A stretch of 8,162 bases of DNA. Origin: Epsilonproteobacteria bacterium UBA6211 (GTDB taxonomy: Bacteria; Campylobacterota; Campylobacteria; Campylobacterales; Arcobacteraceae). Below the pieces are notes generated by a model. The model had not been told where the DNA came from and did not search any database. It saw nothing but the letters and a program-made list of their open reading frames with translations. Both the position numbers and the translations under genes were made by a program. Below, in pieces: positions 1 through 5,698 of this stretch. How positions within the stretch are numbered: position 1 is the stretch's first letter; the number at the start of each line of letters is the position of its first letter. Location: positions 345-8,506 of the forward strand of contig DISL01000088.1 in assembly GCA_002421845.1 (NCBI GenBank), in the 5' to 3' direction.

Positions 1-40
1 CTTGGAAGGCTGATGCTCTAGCCAACTGAGCTACTCCCGC
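1..40 (-). tRNA. tRNA-Gly(TCC), 5' part only
   Basis: Read on the minus strand this is the 5' half of a tRNA. It has the acceptor strand GCGGGAG (34-40), a TAGCTCAGTTGG D-arm and the start of an anticodon loop with TCC, which reads Gly GGA codons. The 3' half lies beyond the left edge of the window. It follows tRNA-Tyr by 14 nt and is surely part of the same transcript. In Campylobacterota this position is typically followed by another tRNA-Thr and tuf, which would lie outside the window. Confidence 0.93.
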
Positions 41-54
41 ATATCTTATGGTAA

Positions 55-140
<86 letters not shown>

Positions 141-195
141 CTAATATATAAATTACCAATTCCTGGTCAAACACTGTTACTAATTTCACAAAAAA

Positions 196-271
196 TGGAG
201 CTGGTGAACGGACTTGAACCGCCGACCTACTGCTTACAAGGCAGTTGCTCTACCAACTGAGCTACACCAGC
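196..271 (-). tRNA. tRNA-Thr(TGT)
   Basis: A complete 76-nt tRNA including an encoded CCA (196-198). Acceptor strands GCTGGTG (265-271) and CACCAGC (200-206) pair perfectly with discriminator T (199). The D-arm is TAGCTCAGTTGG, the anticodon stem ACTGC/GCAGT encloses loop CTTGTAA with anticodon TGT (Thr, ACA codons), and the T-arm carries GGTTCAAGTCC. It is the first gene of the tRNA transcript, about 14 nt downstream of the likely start site. Confidence 0.97.
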
Positions 272-291
272 ACCTGAACTTGTGAGGTGAA

Positions 292-320
292 ATTATATCT
301 CAAAAGTATTTTAATGTCAA
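292..320 (-). promoter_or_regulatory. sigma-70 promoter of the tRNA operon
   Basis: On the minus strand there is a perfect -35 box TTGACA (315-320), a 17-bp spacer and a perfect -10 box TATAAT (292-297). Transcription should start near 285, giving a leader of about 14 nt before tRNA-Thr. Full consensus boxes fit a stable-RNA promoter. Confidence 0.9.
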
Positions 321-327
321 TGGTTTT

Positions 328-357
328 TTGAATTTTTTTTTACTTTTTTGTTACAAT
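328..357 (+). promoter_or_regulatory. probable promoter of yaaA
   Basis: The plus strand has TTGAAT (328-333), an 18-bp T-rich spacer and TACAAT (352-357), about 33 nt before the chosen yaaA start codon. The T-rich stretch ahead of the -10 box resembles Campylobacterota vegetative promoters. It is divergent from the tRNA promoter, with only 7 bp between the two -35 boxes. The -10 box is convincing and the -35 box is moderate. Confidence 0.55.
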
Positions 358-377
358 ACTCTAAAAATAAAAATCAC

Positions 378-383
378 AGAAGG
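378..383 (+). promoter_or_regulatory. ribosome binding site deciding the yaaA start
   Basis: AGAAGG followed by 6 nt and ATG (390). No comparable site precedes the in-frame TTG at 348, so the shorter protein is preferred. Confidence 0.75.
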
Positions 384-389
384 CTTATA

Positions 390-1139
390 ATGAAAATTCT
401 TTTCTCCCCTAGTGAGTCCAAACATCTTCAAAGTCCCTTTGCTCCAATCTCAAAATCAAGCTTTATCTTTGAAGAATTATTTGACAAGAGAGTCTTTGTA
501 ACACAGATGTTCTTTGATTATCTTCAAACAGCTAATCTTAATGTTTTACAAAATATTTATGGTATTAAAGATGAAAAAGAGTGTGAAAAACTAAGAGAAA
601 TCGATTTTTTACATGTAAAGACTGCAAAAGCAATTCAAAGATACAGTGGAGTTGCTTATGAGTATCTAGCTTATGAAACATTAGACAAATCATCTCAAAA
701 CTTTATAGACAACAATACGCTTATATTTTCAAACCTTTTTGGTCCAATTTTAGCAAAAGATACAATCCCTTTTTACAAGCTCAAACAAGGAAGTAGTTTT
801 AACAATTTTGCTCTTGAAAAATTTTATAAAGAAGAGTTTTCAAATGCTATTAATTCATTTTTAGAAGATGAGTTTATTCTTGATCTTAGAGCAGGTTTTT
901 ATGAAAAGTTTTATACACTCAACCAACCTTATGTAAGCTTAAAGTTTATAAAAAATGGTAAAGTAGTTAGTCATTTTGCAAAAGCTTATAGAGGGATTGT
1001 TTTAAAAGAGCTTGCAAAGCATAAACCAAATTCTTTAGAAGAGTTTGATGCCATCAGCTTTAAAAACTTAAAAATCAAAGAAATTCAAGTGAGAAAATTT
1101 AAAAAAGAGTATATTTTTGAAATTATTGACGAAAGCTAA
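390..1139 (+). CDS. yaaA: YaaA/UPF0246-family peroxide-stress protein
   Basis: A 249-residue cytoplasmic protein of the YaaA (DUF328/UPF0246) family. Family hallmarks are visible: an N-terminal MKILFSPSESK block (cf. the ISPAKT type start of E. coli YaaA), YSGVAYEYL at 85-93, the FGPILAKDTIPFYKL segment at about 117-131, and the C-terminal FAKAYRG motif at 196-202. Length is close to the roughly 258 residues of E. coli YaaA. In E. coli the protein is induced by OxyR and limits oxidative DNA damage by lowering free iron; that role is transferred by family only. The open frame extends up to a TTG at 348, but the ATG at 390 is chosen because AGAAGG (378-383) sits 6 nt before it, family homology begins there, and the upstream frame overlaps the -10 box. 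No neighbour here suggests a specific partner. Confidence 0.88.
   Translation: MKILFSPSESKHLQSPFAPISKSSFIFEELFDKRVFVTQMFFDYLQTANLNVLQNIYGIKDEKECEKLREIDFLHVKTAKAIQRYSGVAYEYLAYETLDKSSQNFIDNNTLIFSNLFGPILAKDTIPFYKLKQGSSFNNFALEKFYKEEFSNAINSFLEDEFILDLRAGFYEKFYTLNQPYVSLKFIKNGKVVSHFAKAYRGIVLKELAKHKPNSLEEFDAISFKNLKIKEIQVRKFKKEYIFEIIDES
608..619. repeat. palindrome TTTACATGTAAA, copy 1
   Basis: A perfect 12-bp palindrome inside yaaA, encoding part of FLHVK. It shares its TTACATGTAA core with copies at 1453-1462 and 4431-4440. Confidence 0.6.
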
Positions 1140-1156
1140 AAAAATTAGTTAAAAAA

Positions 1157-1166
1157 ATTGTACAAT
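1157..1166 (+). promoter_or_regulatory. possible -10 region and palindrome before the coiled-coil gene
   Basis: TGTACAAT (1159-1166) resembles an extended -10 box 25 nt before the start codon at 1192. It lies inside the perfect 10-bp palindrome ATTGTACAAT. No good -35 box is seen, so the gene could also be transcribed from the yaaA promoter; the gap after yaaA is 52 nt. No terminator is visible between the two genes. Confidence 0.3.
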
Positions 1167-1191
1167 AAAAGAAAATTTTAGGGAGTTTATT

Positions 1192-1449
1192 ATGTTACAA
1201 TGGATTATCGTTGCTATCTTAGTCTATGTTATTTATTATCTTATTAATAAATATGAAAAGCGTATTGATATGCTTAACAAATTAGTTGAGTTAAATCGTG
1301 AGCAAATCGAAGCGAACAAAGAGATGATCAAAGAGAATCAAGAGAAAATCAACGAGAACAAAAAAGGCATCACAAACAACAAAACAAACATCACTAAAAA
1401 TAAAAAAGGAATTGACCTTAATCAACAAATGATTGAGAAGTTAAAATAG
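1192..1449 (+). CDS. small membrane-anchored asparagine-core coiled-coil protein
   Basis: An 85-residue protein of unknown function. Residues 3-19 form one hydrophobic membrane segment; K20, K23 and R24 follow, so the positive-inside rule predicts the C-terminal part in the cytoplasm. The rest is one uninterrupted heptad series. Core a positions are I25, V32, I39, I46, I53, I60, I67, I74 and I81. Core d positions are L28, then N35, N42, N49, N56, N63, N70 and N77, then L84. Seven consecutive asparagines at d, capped by leucines, match the 'N@d' layer pattern known from trimeric coiled coils of autotransporter adhesins (IxxNTxx), though the usual threonine after each asparagine is absent here. 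Surface positions are rich in K, E and N. A good Shine-Dalgarno (AGGGAG, 1180-1185) lies 6 nt before ATG. A trimeric state and any scaffold or signalling role are inference. Confidence 0.8.
   Translation: MLQWIIVAILVYVIYYLINKYEKRIDMLNKLVELNREQIEANKEMIKENQEKINENKKGITNNKTNITKNKKGIDLNQQMIEKLK
1285..1443 (+). repeat. 21-bp periodic (heptad) repeat in the coiled-coil gene
   Basis: Codons 32-84 encode back-to-back seven-residue units of the form I-x-x-N-x-x-x (first unit V, last unit I-x-x-L). At DNA level this is an A-rich 21-bp periodicity with ATC/ATT isoleucine and AAC/AAT/AAC asparagine codons at fixed spacing. The units are diverged in sequence, so this is protein-level periodicity rather than a fresh tandem duplication. 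Confidence 0.75.
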
Positions 1450-1451
1450 CC

Positions 1452-1463
1452 TTTACATGTAAA
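1452..1463. repeat. palindrome TTTACATGTAAA, copy 2
   Basis: A perfect 12-bp palindrome 3 nt after the coiled-coil gene's stop codon, directly before the bidirectional terminator. It is identical to copy 1. Confidence 0.6.
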
Positions 1464-1467
1464 AAAT

Positions 1468-1490
1468 TTTGAGGGGAAAATCCCTTCAAA
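1468..1490. terminator. bidirectional Rho-independent terminator
   Basis: The stem TTTGAGGGGA (1468-1477) pairs with TCCCTTCAAA (1481-1490) with one G-T wobble and a 3-nt loop. On the plus strand it is followed by TTTTT (1492-1496); on the minus strand it is followed by AAAA and then TTTTTT (complement of 1461-1466). It lies between the convergent coiled-coil gene (ends 1449) and response-regulator gene (ends 1504), so it can stop both transcripts. Confidence 0.8.
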
Positions 1491-1503
1491 GTTTTTACGC
1501 TAC

Positions 1504-2187
1504 CTAATGAATAAGCATATACCCTTCTTGTTTAATATTTTCAATAATATCAATAGGAAGTTTTTGTCTTAATTCTTTTATAAAGGTTTTCAAAGCATTT
1601 TCAGACATAATTTTATCCCCCCAAATATACTCTTGAATGATAGAGTATTTTGTAATATTGTTTTTATTTTGAAATAAGAGTTCCAAAAAATCTTTCTCTC
1701 TTTTTCTTAAAAGAATTTTTTCATCCTTGTATATAATAGTATTATTATCAATATTTAAACCCAATTCTGGCGTTATTTGCAAAATGCTATTGTCAATTTT
1801 TATAAGTATTTTTGATATAGTATCAAATAGTTGTTTGTTTGTAGTTGGTTTTAAAATATAATAATCGATTTTTAAATTGATTAATTTTAATAAGTATTCT
1901 TCTTTAGAGTAAGCACTTAGGATGATTATAGGAGTATGTAGATTCACTTTTCTTATTTTTTTAACAAGGTCTATCCCACTTCCATCATGCATTTCAATGT
2001 CAGAAATCAATAGATTAGGTTTTTTATCAATAAAAATTTCATAAGCATCATTTCCATTACTTGCTTCATAAACATTTTTAAAATAGAAAGCTAGAGTATT
2101 TTTTAATCTTTTTCTCACCTCATCATCATCTTCAGCCAACAATACCGTAAATTTTTTTAAGCTTTCCTCCATAGCATTTTCAAACAT
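1504..2187 (-). CDS. OmpR-type two-component response regulator
   Basis: A 227-residue cytoplasmic DNA-binding regulator. The receiver domain (about 12-130) has the acidic pair D20/D21, phosphoacceptor D63 in LISDIEM, the switch residue S91 in IILSAYS, and the invariant K113-P114. The C-terminal part (about 145-227) is a winged-helix domain of the OmpR/PhoB class with ILLRKREKDFLELL, a recognition-helix region SENALKTFIKELRQKL and a terminal wing strand ending GYML. It lies 17 nt downstream of the histidine-kinase gene, which is the obvious partner. AGAGGA lies about 7 nt before the ATG at 2187; an in-frame ATG at residue 6 is an alternative. A regulator of this class pairs here with a Cache kinase, unlike the NtrC-class DctD that partners DctB in rhizobia. 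Control of the adjacent TRAP operon is inferred from position. Confidence 0.9.
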   Translation of the reverse strand: MFENAMEESLKKFTVLLAEDDDEVRKRLKNTLAFYFKNVYEASNGNDAYEIFIDKKPNLLISDIEMHDGSGIDLVKKIRKVNLHTPIIILSAYSKEEYLLKLINLKIDYYILKPTTNKQLFDTISKILIKIDNSILQITPELGLNIDNNTIIYKDEKILLRKREKDFLELLFQNKNNITKYSIIQEYIWGDKIMSENALKTFIKELRQKLPIDIIENIKQEGYMLIH

Positions 2188-2204
2188 CGCATATCCTCTT
2201 TTTG

Positions 2205-4052
2205 CTATATAAAAATGGTAAAAATCGCACCATTTTTACCATTTTTAACACTTAAGTGCCCTTGCATATTTTTTTCGATTATCATTTTTGACATATAAAG
2301 ACCAAGACCTGTTCCTTGAGATTTTTTTGTAGAAAAATAAGGCTCAAATATTAACTCTAAATTATCTTTTTCTATACCACCTGCATTATCTTCTACTTTA
2401 ACAATTGAAAAACTACCTTGTGTTTTTACAATTAAAATAATTTTCCCATCCTTTATGTTGTTCATAATTATAGCATCTTTGGCATTGAGCAATAAATTTA
2501 AAATCACCTGTGAGTACTCTCTTTTGTAACCATTGATATTTTTATCATCTATGATATGAAAATTCAATGTTATATGCTCACTTATCAAAGTATCTTTTAT
2601 CAAACTAATAGCATCCTGACATGCTTGGGCTACACTAAAATTTTCTTTATCTCTAGCAGGCTTAAAAAAGTTTCTAAAATCATCAATAGTTAAAGACATA
2701 AATTGAATTATTTTTGTTGCATCACTGGCACATGCGTATAAAAATTTATCATCTGCTTTTTTAAACATTACAGTCGTTTCTAACTCCATCATAATACCTG
2801 CAAGTTGGCTCAATGGTTGTCGCCATTGATGAGCAATCATATTCAATATATTTCCCATACGCGCAAGTCTTGATTGATGTAACATTGCCCTATCTTTTTC
2901 TTTTGCTTCTTCTAGTGCTATTTCAATTTGATTTTTTAAATTTTTATTTAAAAATTTCAACTTTTGTTCTTCTTTTTTTACCTTTACTTGATACGCTTTA
3001 AATGTTCTATTTATTTTGTATGAAGTCAATATTGACAATAACGATATCACCAATATTAGTAATATCGCAATTAATATTGTCGTTTTGACATATCTATTAA
3101 TCTCTTTTTCCATTAAGAGTTTTGTATTTTTTATATTTTCTTGAATTTCATTTATGTCTACCCCACACCCAATAATCCAATCCCATTCTTCATATAATCT
3201 AGTGTATCCTAATTTTTTTCTTTTAGTTTCTTGCTCCATGTCATAAGTATAAAATTCAAAAAAACCATAATCAGGATTTTTTGCAGAAAGATTTACAAGT
3301 TTTTGTACAAAAAAAGTATTGTTTATAGCTTTTTGATGAGTTCCATCCTTGCCCATACCATCTTTCGCAGTTTCATATTTTTTGTAAGGATTGGCGATGA
3401 GTTCATTGGTCTTTGAAGAAGAAATCCATAGATAATTACTTCGCTCAAATCTTATGTTTTCTATCCATTTTACAATAGAATCCTTTAAGTCGGCCAACTT
3501 AAAATACATGTCTTTTTCTAAAATAATTAAAATATGTTCACTTGGGATATTTCTAAAAAAAAACAAGTTTGTTTCACCCTGCAAGATAAAGGCACCATCC
3601 ATATTTTTATATCTGTGTACCATCTCTTGAATCATCTCTTCTTTTATGTGTAAATATCTATTTTTAATTATAGTGTTGTTTTTTGTATCATAGATGATGA
3701 AATCTGTGTCGTGCTTAGAATTTTCTTTTATATATGTTTCATATTTTTCAGGAGTAGCTTTATGATTTAGAATAACTTTTAAAAATGCTTTCATTTGTTG
3801 TTCTATCTCTTTTTTTTCACTCTTTAGCATCAGATCTTTTTGATATCTAATATATTGAAAGACATCATTAACCTGTTTTTGAAGAACAGCCTCTTGTCTT
3901 GCCATATAAATTTTTTCGAGTTGAATGCTTCCTTGTAAAAATGAGTCATGTTTGATTTGTACAAAAGAATACAGAACAAGAGCAACTAAAATTACAATAG
4001 TCAATATAGGGGTTAAAATAATTAATCTTGAAAGATTCTTTTCGTTGAACAT
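2205..4052 (-). CDS. Cache-domain sensor histidine kinase
   Basis: A 615-residue membrane sensor kinase. TM1 spans about 10-32 and TM2 about 322-345, bounding a periplasmic part of roughly 290 residues. The membrane-proximal half (about 205-303: NYLWISS, then GYTRLYEEWDWIIGCGVDI) is typical of Cache ligand-binding domains; the preceding half probably makes a double Cache. After TM2 a coiled-coil linker (about 355-390) leads to the dimerisation helix with H408 in MIAHQWRQPL. The ATPase domain has the N-box N519/N523, the G1 box EDNAGGI (554-560), FEPYFSTK (569-576) and the G2 box GTGLGLYMSK (580-589). All catalytic elements are intact. AGGA (4058-4061) lies 5 nt before the ATG. Cache kinases of the DctB/DctS type sense C4-dicarboxylates, and the nearby TRAP genes make an organic acid a reasonable ligand, but the ligand cannot be read from the sequence. 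Confidence 0.92.
   Translation of the reverse strand: MFNEKNLSRLIILTPILTIVILVALVLYSFVQIKHDSFLQGSIQLEKIYMARQEAVLQKQVNDVFQYIRYQKDLMLKSEKKEIEQQMKAFLKVILNHKATPEKYETYIKENSKHDTDFIIYDTKNNTIIKNRYLHIKEEMIQEMVHRYKNMDGAFILQGETNLFFFRNIPSEHILIILEKDMYFKLADLKDSIVKWIENIRFERSNYLWISSSKTNELIANPYKKYETAKDGMGKDGTHQKAINNTFFVQKLVNLSAKNPDYGFFEFYTYDMEQETKRKKLGYTRLYEEWDWIIGCGVDINEIQENIKNTKLLMEKEINRYVKTTILIAILLILVISLLSILTSYKINRTFKAYQVKVKKEEQKLKFLNKNLKNQIEIALEEAKEKDRAMLHQSRLARMGNILNMIAHQWRQPLSQLAGIMMELETTVMFKKADDKFLYACASDATKIIQFMSLTIDDFRNFFKPARDKENFSVAQACQDAISLIKDTLISEHITLNFHIIDDKNINGYKREYSQVILNLLLNAKDAIIMNNIKDGKIILIVKTQGSFSIVKVEDNAGGIEKDNLELIFEPYFSTKKSQGTGLGLYMSKMIIEKNMQGHLSVKNGKNGAIFTIFI
2210..2247 (-). repeat. perfect 16-bp inverted repeat at the kinase/regulator junction
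   Basis: TAAAAATGGTAAAAAT (2210-2225) is the exact reverse complement of ATTTTTACCATTTTTA (2232-2247), leaving a 6-nt loop. It covers the last kinase codons and ends 3 nt before the kinase stop codon, about 10 nt upstream of the regulator's Shine-Dalgarno. In mRNA it would form a long A-U-rich hairpin between the two cistrons. Possible roles are partial transcription attenuation, RNA stabilisation, or setting the kinase:regulator ratio; none is shown. Confidence 0.7.
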
Positions 4053-4083
4053 ACGATATCCTAAATCAAAATAAAAACCTGCA

Positions 4084-4117
4084 ACTTGATACTTTCAAGT
4101 GAATAAATAGTACTTGA
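4084..4117. promoter_or_regulatory. three ACTTGA half-sites, candidate operator
   Basis: ACTTGA (4084-4089), its inverted copy TCAAGT (4095-4100) and a third copy ACTTGA (4112-4117) lie 32-68 bp upstream of the kinase start codon. The first two form an inverted pair with 5-bp spacing and repeat starts 11 bp apart, about one helical turn; the second and third form an inverted pair with 11-bp spacing. Arrays of short half-sites one turn apart are typical of OmpR-class binding, although those are usually direct repeats. Autoregulation is inference. Confidence 0.3.
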
Positions 4118-4217
4118 GCTTTTTATTTTTTTGTTGTAACTCATTCAAATATCATCAATTTTTGCAAAATGAATTATGACACAAAGCATATTAATCTGAA
4201 ATTTCTGATACAAGTCT

Positions 4218-4247
4218 TAGAGCCTAAATAATGGCATATAGGCTCTA
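4218..4247 (-). terminator. hairpin after the aldehyde dehydrogenase gene
   Basis: TAGAGCCTA (4239-4247 read on the minus strand) pairs perfectly with TAGGCTCTA (4218-4226), a 9-bp stem with a 12-nt loop, starting 11 nt after the dehydrogenase stop codon. No T-tract follows on the minus strand, so it may be a weak terminator or a 3'-end stabilising hairpin. Some read-through into the kinase/regulator genes is possible. Confidence 0.4.
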
Positions 4248-4250
4248 TCG

Positions 4251-4262
4251 TTTACATGTTAA
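4251..4262. repeat. near-palindrome TTTACATGTTAA
   Basis: One mismatch from the TTTACATGTAAA repeat. It overlaps the aldehyde dehydrogenase stop codon (4259-4261). Confidence 0.4.
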
Positions 4263-5677
4263 CAAATTACCACTGATTTTATTTGAGTATACTCTTCTTC
4301 TAAAGCATATTTTGGACCTTCTTTACCAAGACCGCTCTCTTTGATTCCACCATAAGGTTGTATATCAAAACGCAAAGTTGGAATGTCGTTTATAACTATT
4401 CCTCCAGCATTTAATTCATCAATTGCTCTTTTACATGTAAGTAAATCATTTGAGAAGACTGAATGCTGAAGTCCATAAGGAGAATTATTCATCTTCTCTT
4501 TTGCCTCATCAAAATCTTTTACACGAATGAGTGAAACAATCGGTGCAAAGACTTCTTCACAAACTATATTCATCTCTTCAGTTACATCTATCATAACCGT
4601 TGGTTCAAACATTAGATTCTCACATTGTGAGCCACAAAGTACATGTGCCCCTTCATCGATGGCATTTTGTATCCAACTTTTTGCTTGTGCAACAGAACTG
4701 TGATTTATCATGGGTCCTATAAATGTTTCATCATCGTAAGGGCTACCTACTTTTAAAGCTTTACTCTGTATTGCCAACTCGTTTGCAAATTCATCATAGA
4801 TGTCTTCATTGACATAAATTCTTTGTAAAGAGATACAAACTTGCCCAGAGTTGATAAATGCTCCCAATGCACACTTTTGCGCTACCGTTTTTATGTCAAC
4901 ACTTTTATCTATATAAGTTGCTGCATTTCCGCCAAGTTCTAAACCCAGTTTTTTGATTCCAGCTTTTCGTGTGATCTCCTTACCAATAGGGACACTGCCT
5001 GTAAAGCTTATAACTCTTGGGATATTACTTTGGACCAAAGCGTCATTGACGCCACTACCGCTATAAACTACACTTAATGCATCAGCTGTTGCAAATTCAC
5101 TATCAATAAACATTTTAGCAAATTTATATGCTGTTAATGGTGCTGAACTTGTTGGTTTTAAAACCACACTATTTCCAGCAACCAAAGCAGGTGCGATTTT
5201 ATGAGCGATAAGATTAAGTGGAAAATTAAATGGTGTAATAGCTAAAACAACACCAACAGCTTCTCTTTTATAAAAAGACAAAGTACTTTTCCCACTAGGC
5301 ATCGCTGTAGTATCAAATGTCTCACCATGAAGACTCATCATAGCATTTGCAGATAGTTTTATAGTTTCTATACATCTATCGACTTCAACTCTTGCAAATT
5401 TTATAGGCTTGCCTACTTCATCAGTAATTGTTTTAGCCATATCTTCTTTATTGAGTTGGAGTGTTTTTGCTACATCTAAAAGCCAATCCACTCTTTTATG
5501 CAACGGGACATTTTTTGCAATTTCTGCACTCTTTTTTGCAATTTCTAAGGCCTTAAGTGCATCGCTTTCATCACATACTGCAACTAACGAGGCAACTCTT
5601 TTATCATAAGGGCTTAGAACTTCACGATACTTACTACTTTCATAAGAAGTAGAACCAAAAAATATATTTGCTTTCAT
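4259..5677 (-). CDS. NAD(P)-dependent aldehyde dehydrogenase
   Basis: A 472-residue soluble enzyme of the aldehyde dehydrogenase superfamily, oxidising an aldehyde to a carboxylate with NAD(P)+. Key residues are present: N151 in TPFNFPLN (oxyanion hole), K174 in VVLKPTSSAP (cofactor binding), the FTGSVPIGKEI turn at 225-235, general base E247 in LELGGN, catalytic C281 in SGQVCISLQRIYV, E375 in EEVFAP, and the C-terminal PYGGIKESGLGKEG block (441-454). Length is normal and nothing is truncated. GAAGGA lies 5 nt before the ATG. By general look it is nearest to the lactaldehyde / non-phosphorylating glyceraldehyde-3-phosphate dehydrogenase-like group, but the true substrate is unknown; sulfoacetaldehyde, glycolaldehyde, lactaldehyde or a semialdehyde are all possible. 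It is the last gene of the TRAP operon, 21 nt after the USP gene, which implies that the imported compound is, or gives rise to, an aldehyde. Confidence 0.9.
   Translation of the reverse strand: MKANIFFGSTSYESSKYREVLSPYDKRVASLVAVCDESDALKALEIAKKSAEIAKNVPLHKRVDWLLDVAKTLQLNKEDMAKTITDEVGKPIKFARVEVDRCIETIKLSANAMMSLHGETFDTTAMPSGKSTLSFYKREAVGVVLAITPFNFPLNLIAHKIAPALVAGNSVVLKPTSSAPLTAYKFAKMFIDSEFATADALSVVYSGSGVNDALVQSNIPRVISFTGSVPIGKEITRKAGIKKLGLELGGNAATYIDKSVDIKTVAQKCALGAFINSGQVCISLQRIYVNEDIYDEFANELAIQSKALKVGSPYDDETFIGPMINHSSVAQAKSWIQNAIDEGAHVLCGSQCENLMFEPTVMIDVTEEMNIVCEEVFAPIVSLIRVKDFDEAKEKMNNSPYGLQHSVFSNDLLTCKRAIDELNAGGIVINDIPTLRFDIQPYGGIKESGLGKEGPKYALEEEYTQIKSVVIC
4431..4440. repeat. palindrome TTACATGTAA, copy 3
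   Basis: A perfect 10-bp palindrome (11 of 12 matches to the longer form, TTTACATGTAAG at 4430-4441) inside the aldehyde dehydrogenase gene. Confidence 0.55.
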
Positions 5678-5698
5678 TTTTTTCCTTCAAACATTTTA

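Larger units (their letters stand above)
4053..4258. other. intergenic region upstream of the kinase gene
   Basis: A 206-bp non-coding stretch between the aldehyde dehydrogenase and kinase genes, both read leftwards. It holds a 9-bp inverted repeat just after the dehydrogenase gene and three ACTTGA half-sites close to the kinase start. I could not identify a convincing -35/-10 pair. The best minus-strand candidate, TTGAAT with TAAAAA 17 bp later (ending near 4120), is weak. Confidence 0.6.

Noticed and set aside
348..389. N-terminal extension of yaaA from TTG at 348
   Set aside because: It overlaps the probable -10 box, has no ribosome binding site, and family homology begins at the ATG at 390.
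3027..3085. Nested inverted repeats (GACAATA/TATTGTC, CGATAT/ATATCG) in the kinase gene
   Set aside because: They fall in the second membrane helix, where ATT/ATA/TTA codons for Ile and Leu make AT-rich imperfect repeats by composition; no further support.
2813..3416. Short plus-strand open frames opposite the kinase gene (2813-3001, 3231-3416)
   Set aside because: These are antisense shadows; the kinase frame is intact and conserved through both.
4120..4148. Possible minus-strand promoter TTGAAT-17-TAAAAA for the kinase gene
   Set aside because: The -10 match is only 4 of 6 in an A/T-rich tract where such matches are frequent, so it is not listed as a promoter.
5409..5609. Plus-strand open frame opposite the aldehyde dehydrogenase
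   Set aside because: Shadow frame with Ser/Ala-rich composition and no start signals; the dehydrogenase motifs occupy the other strand.
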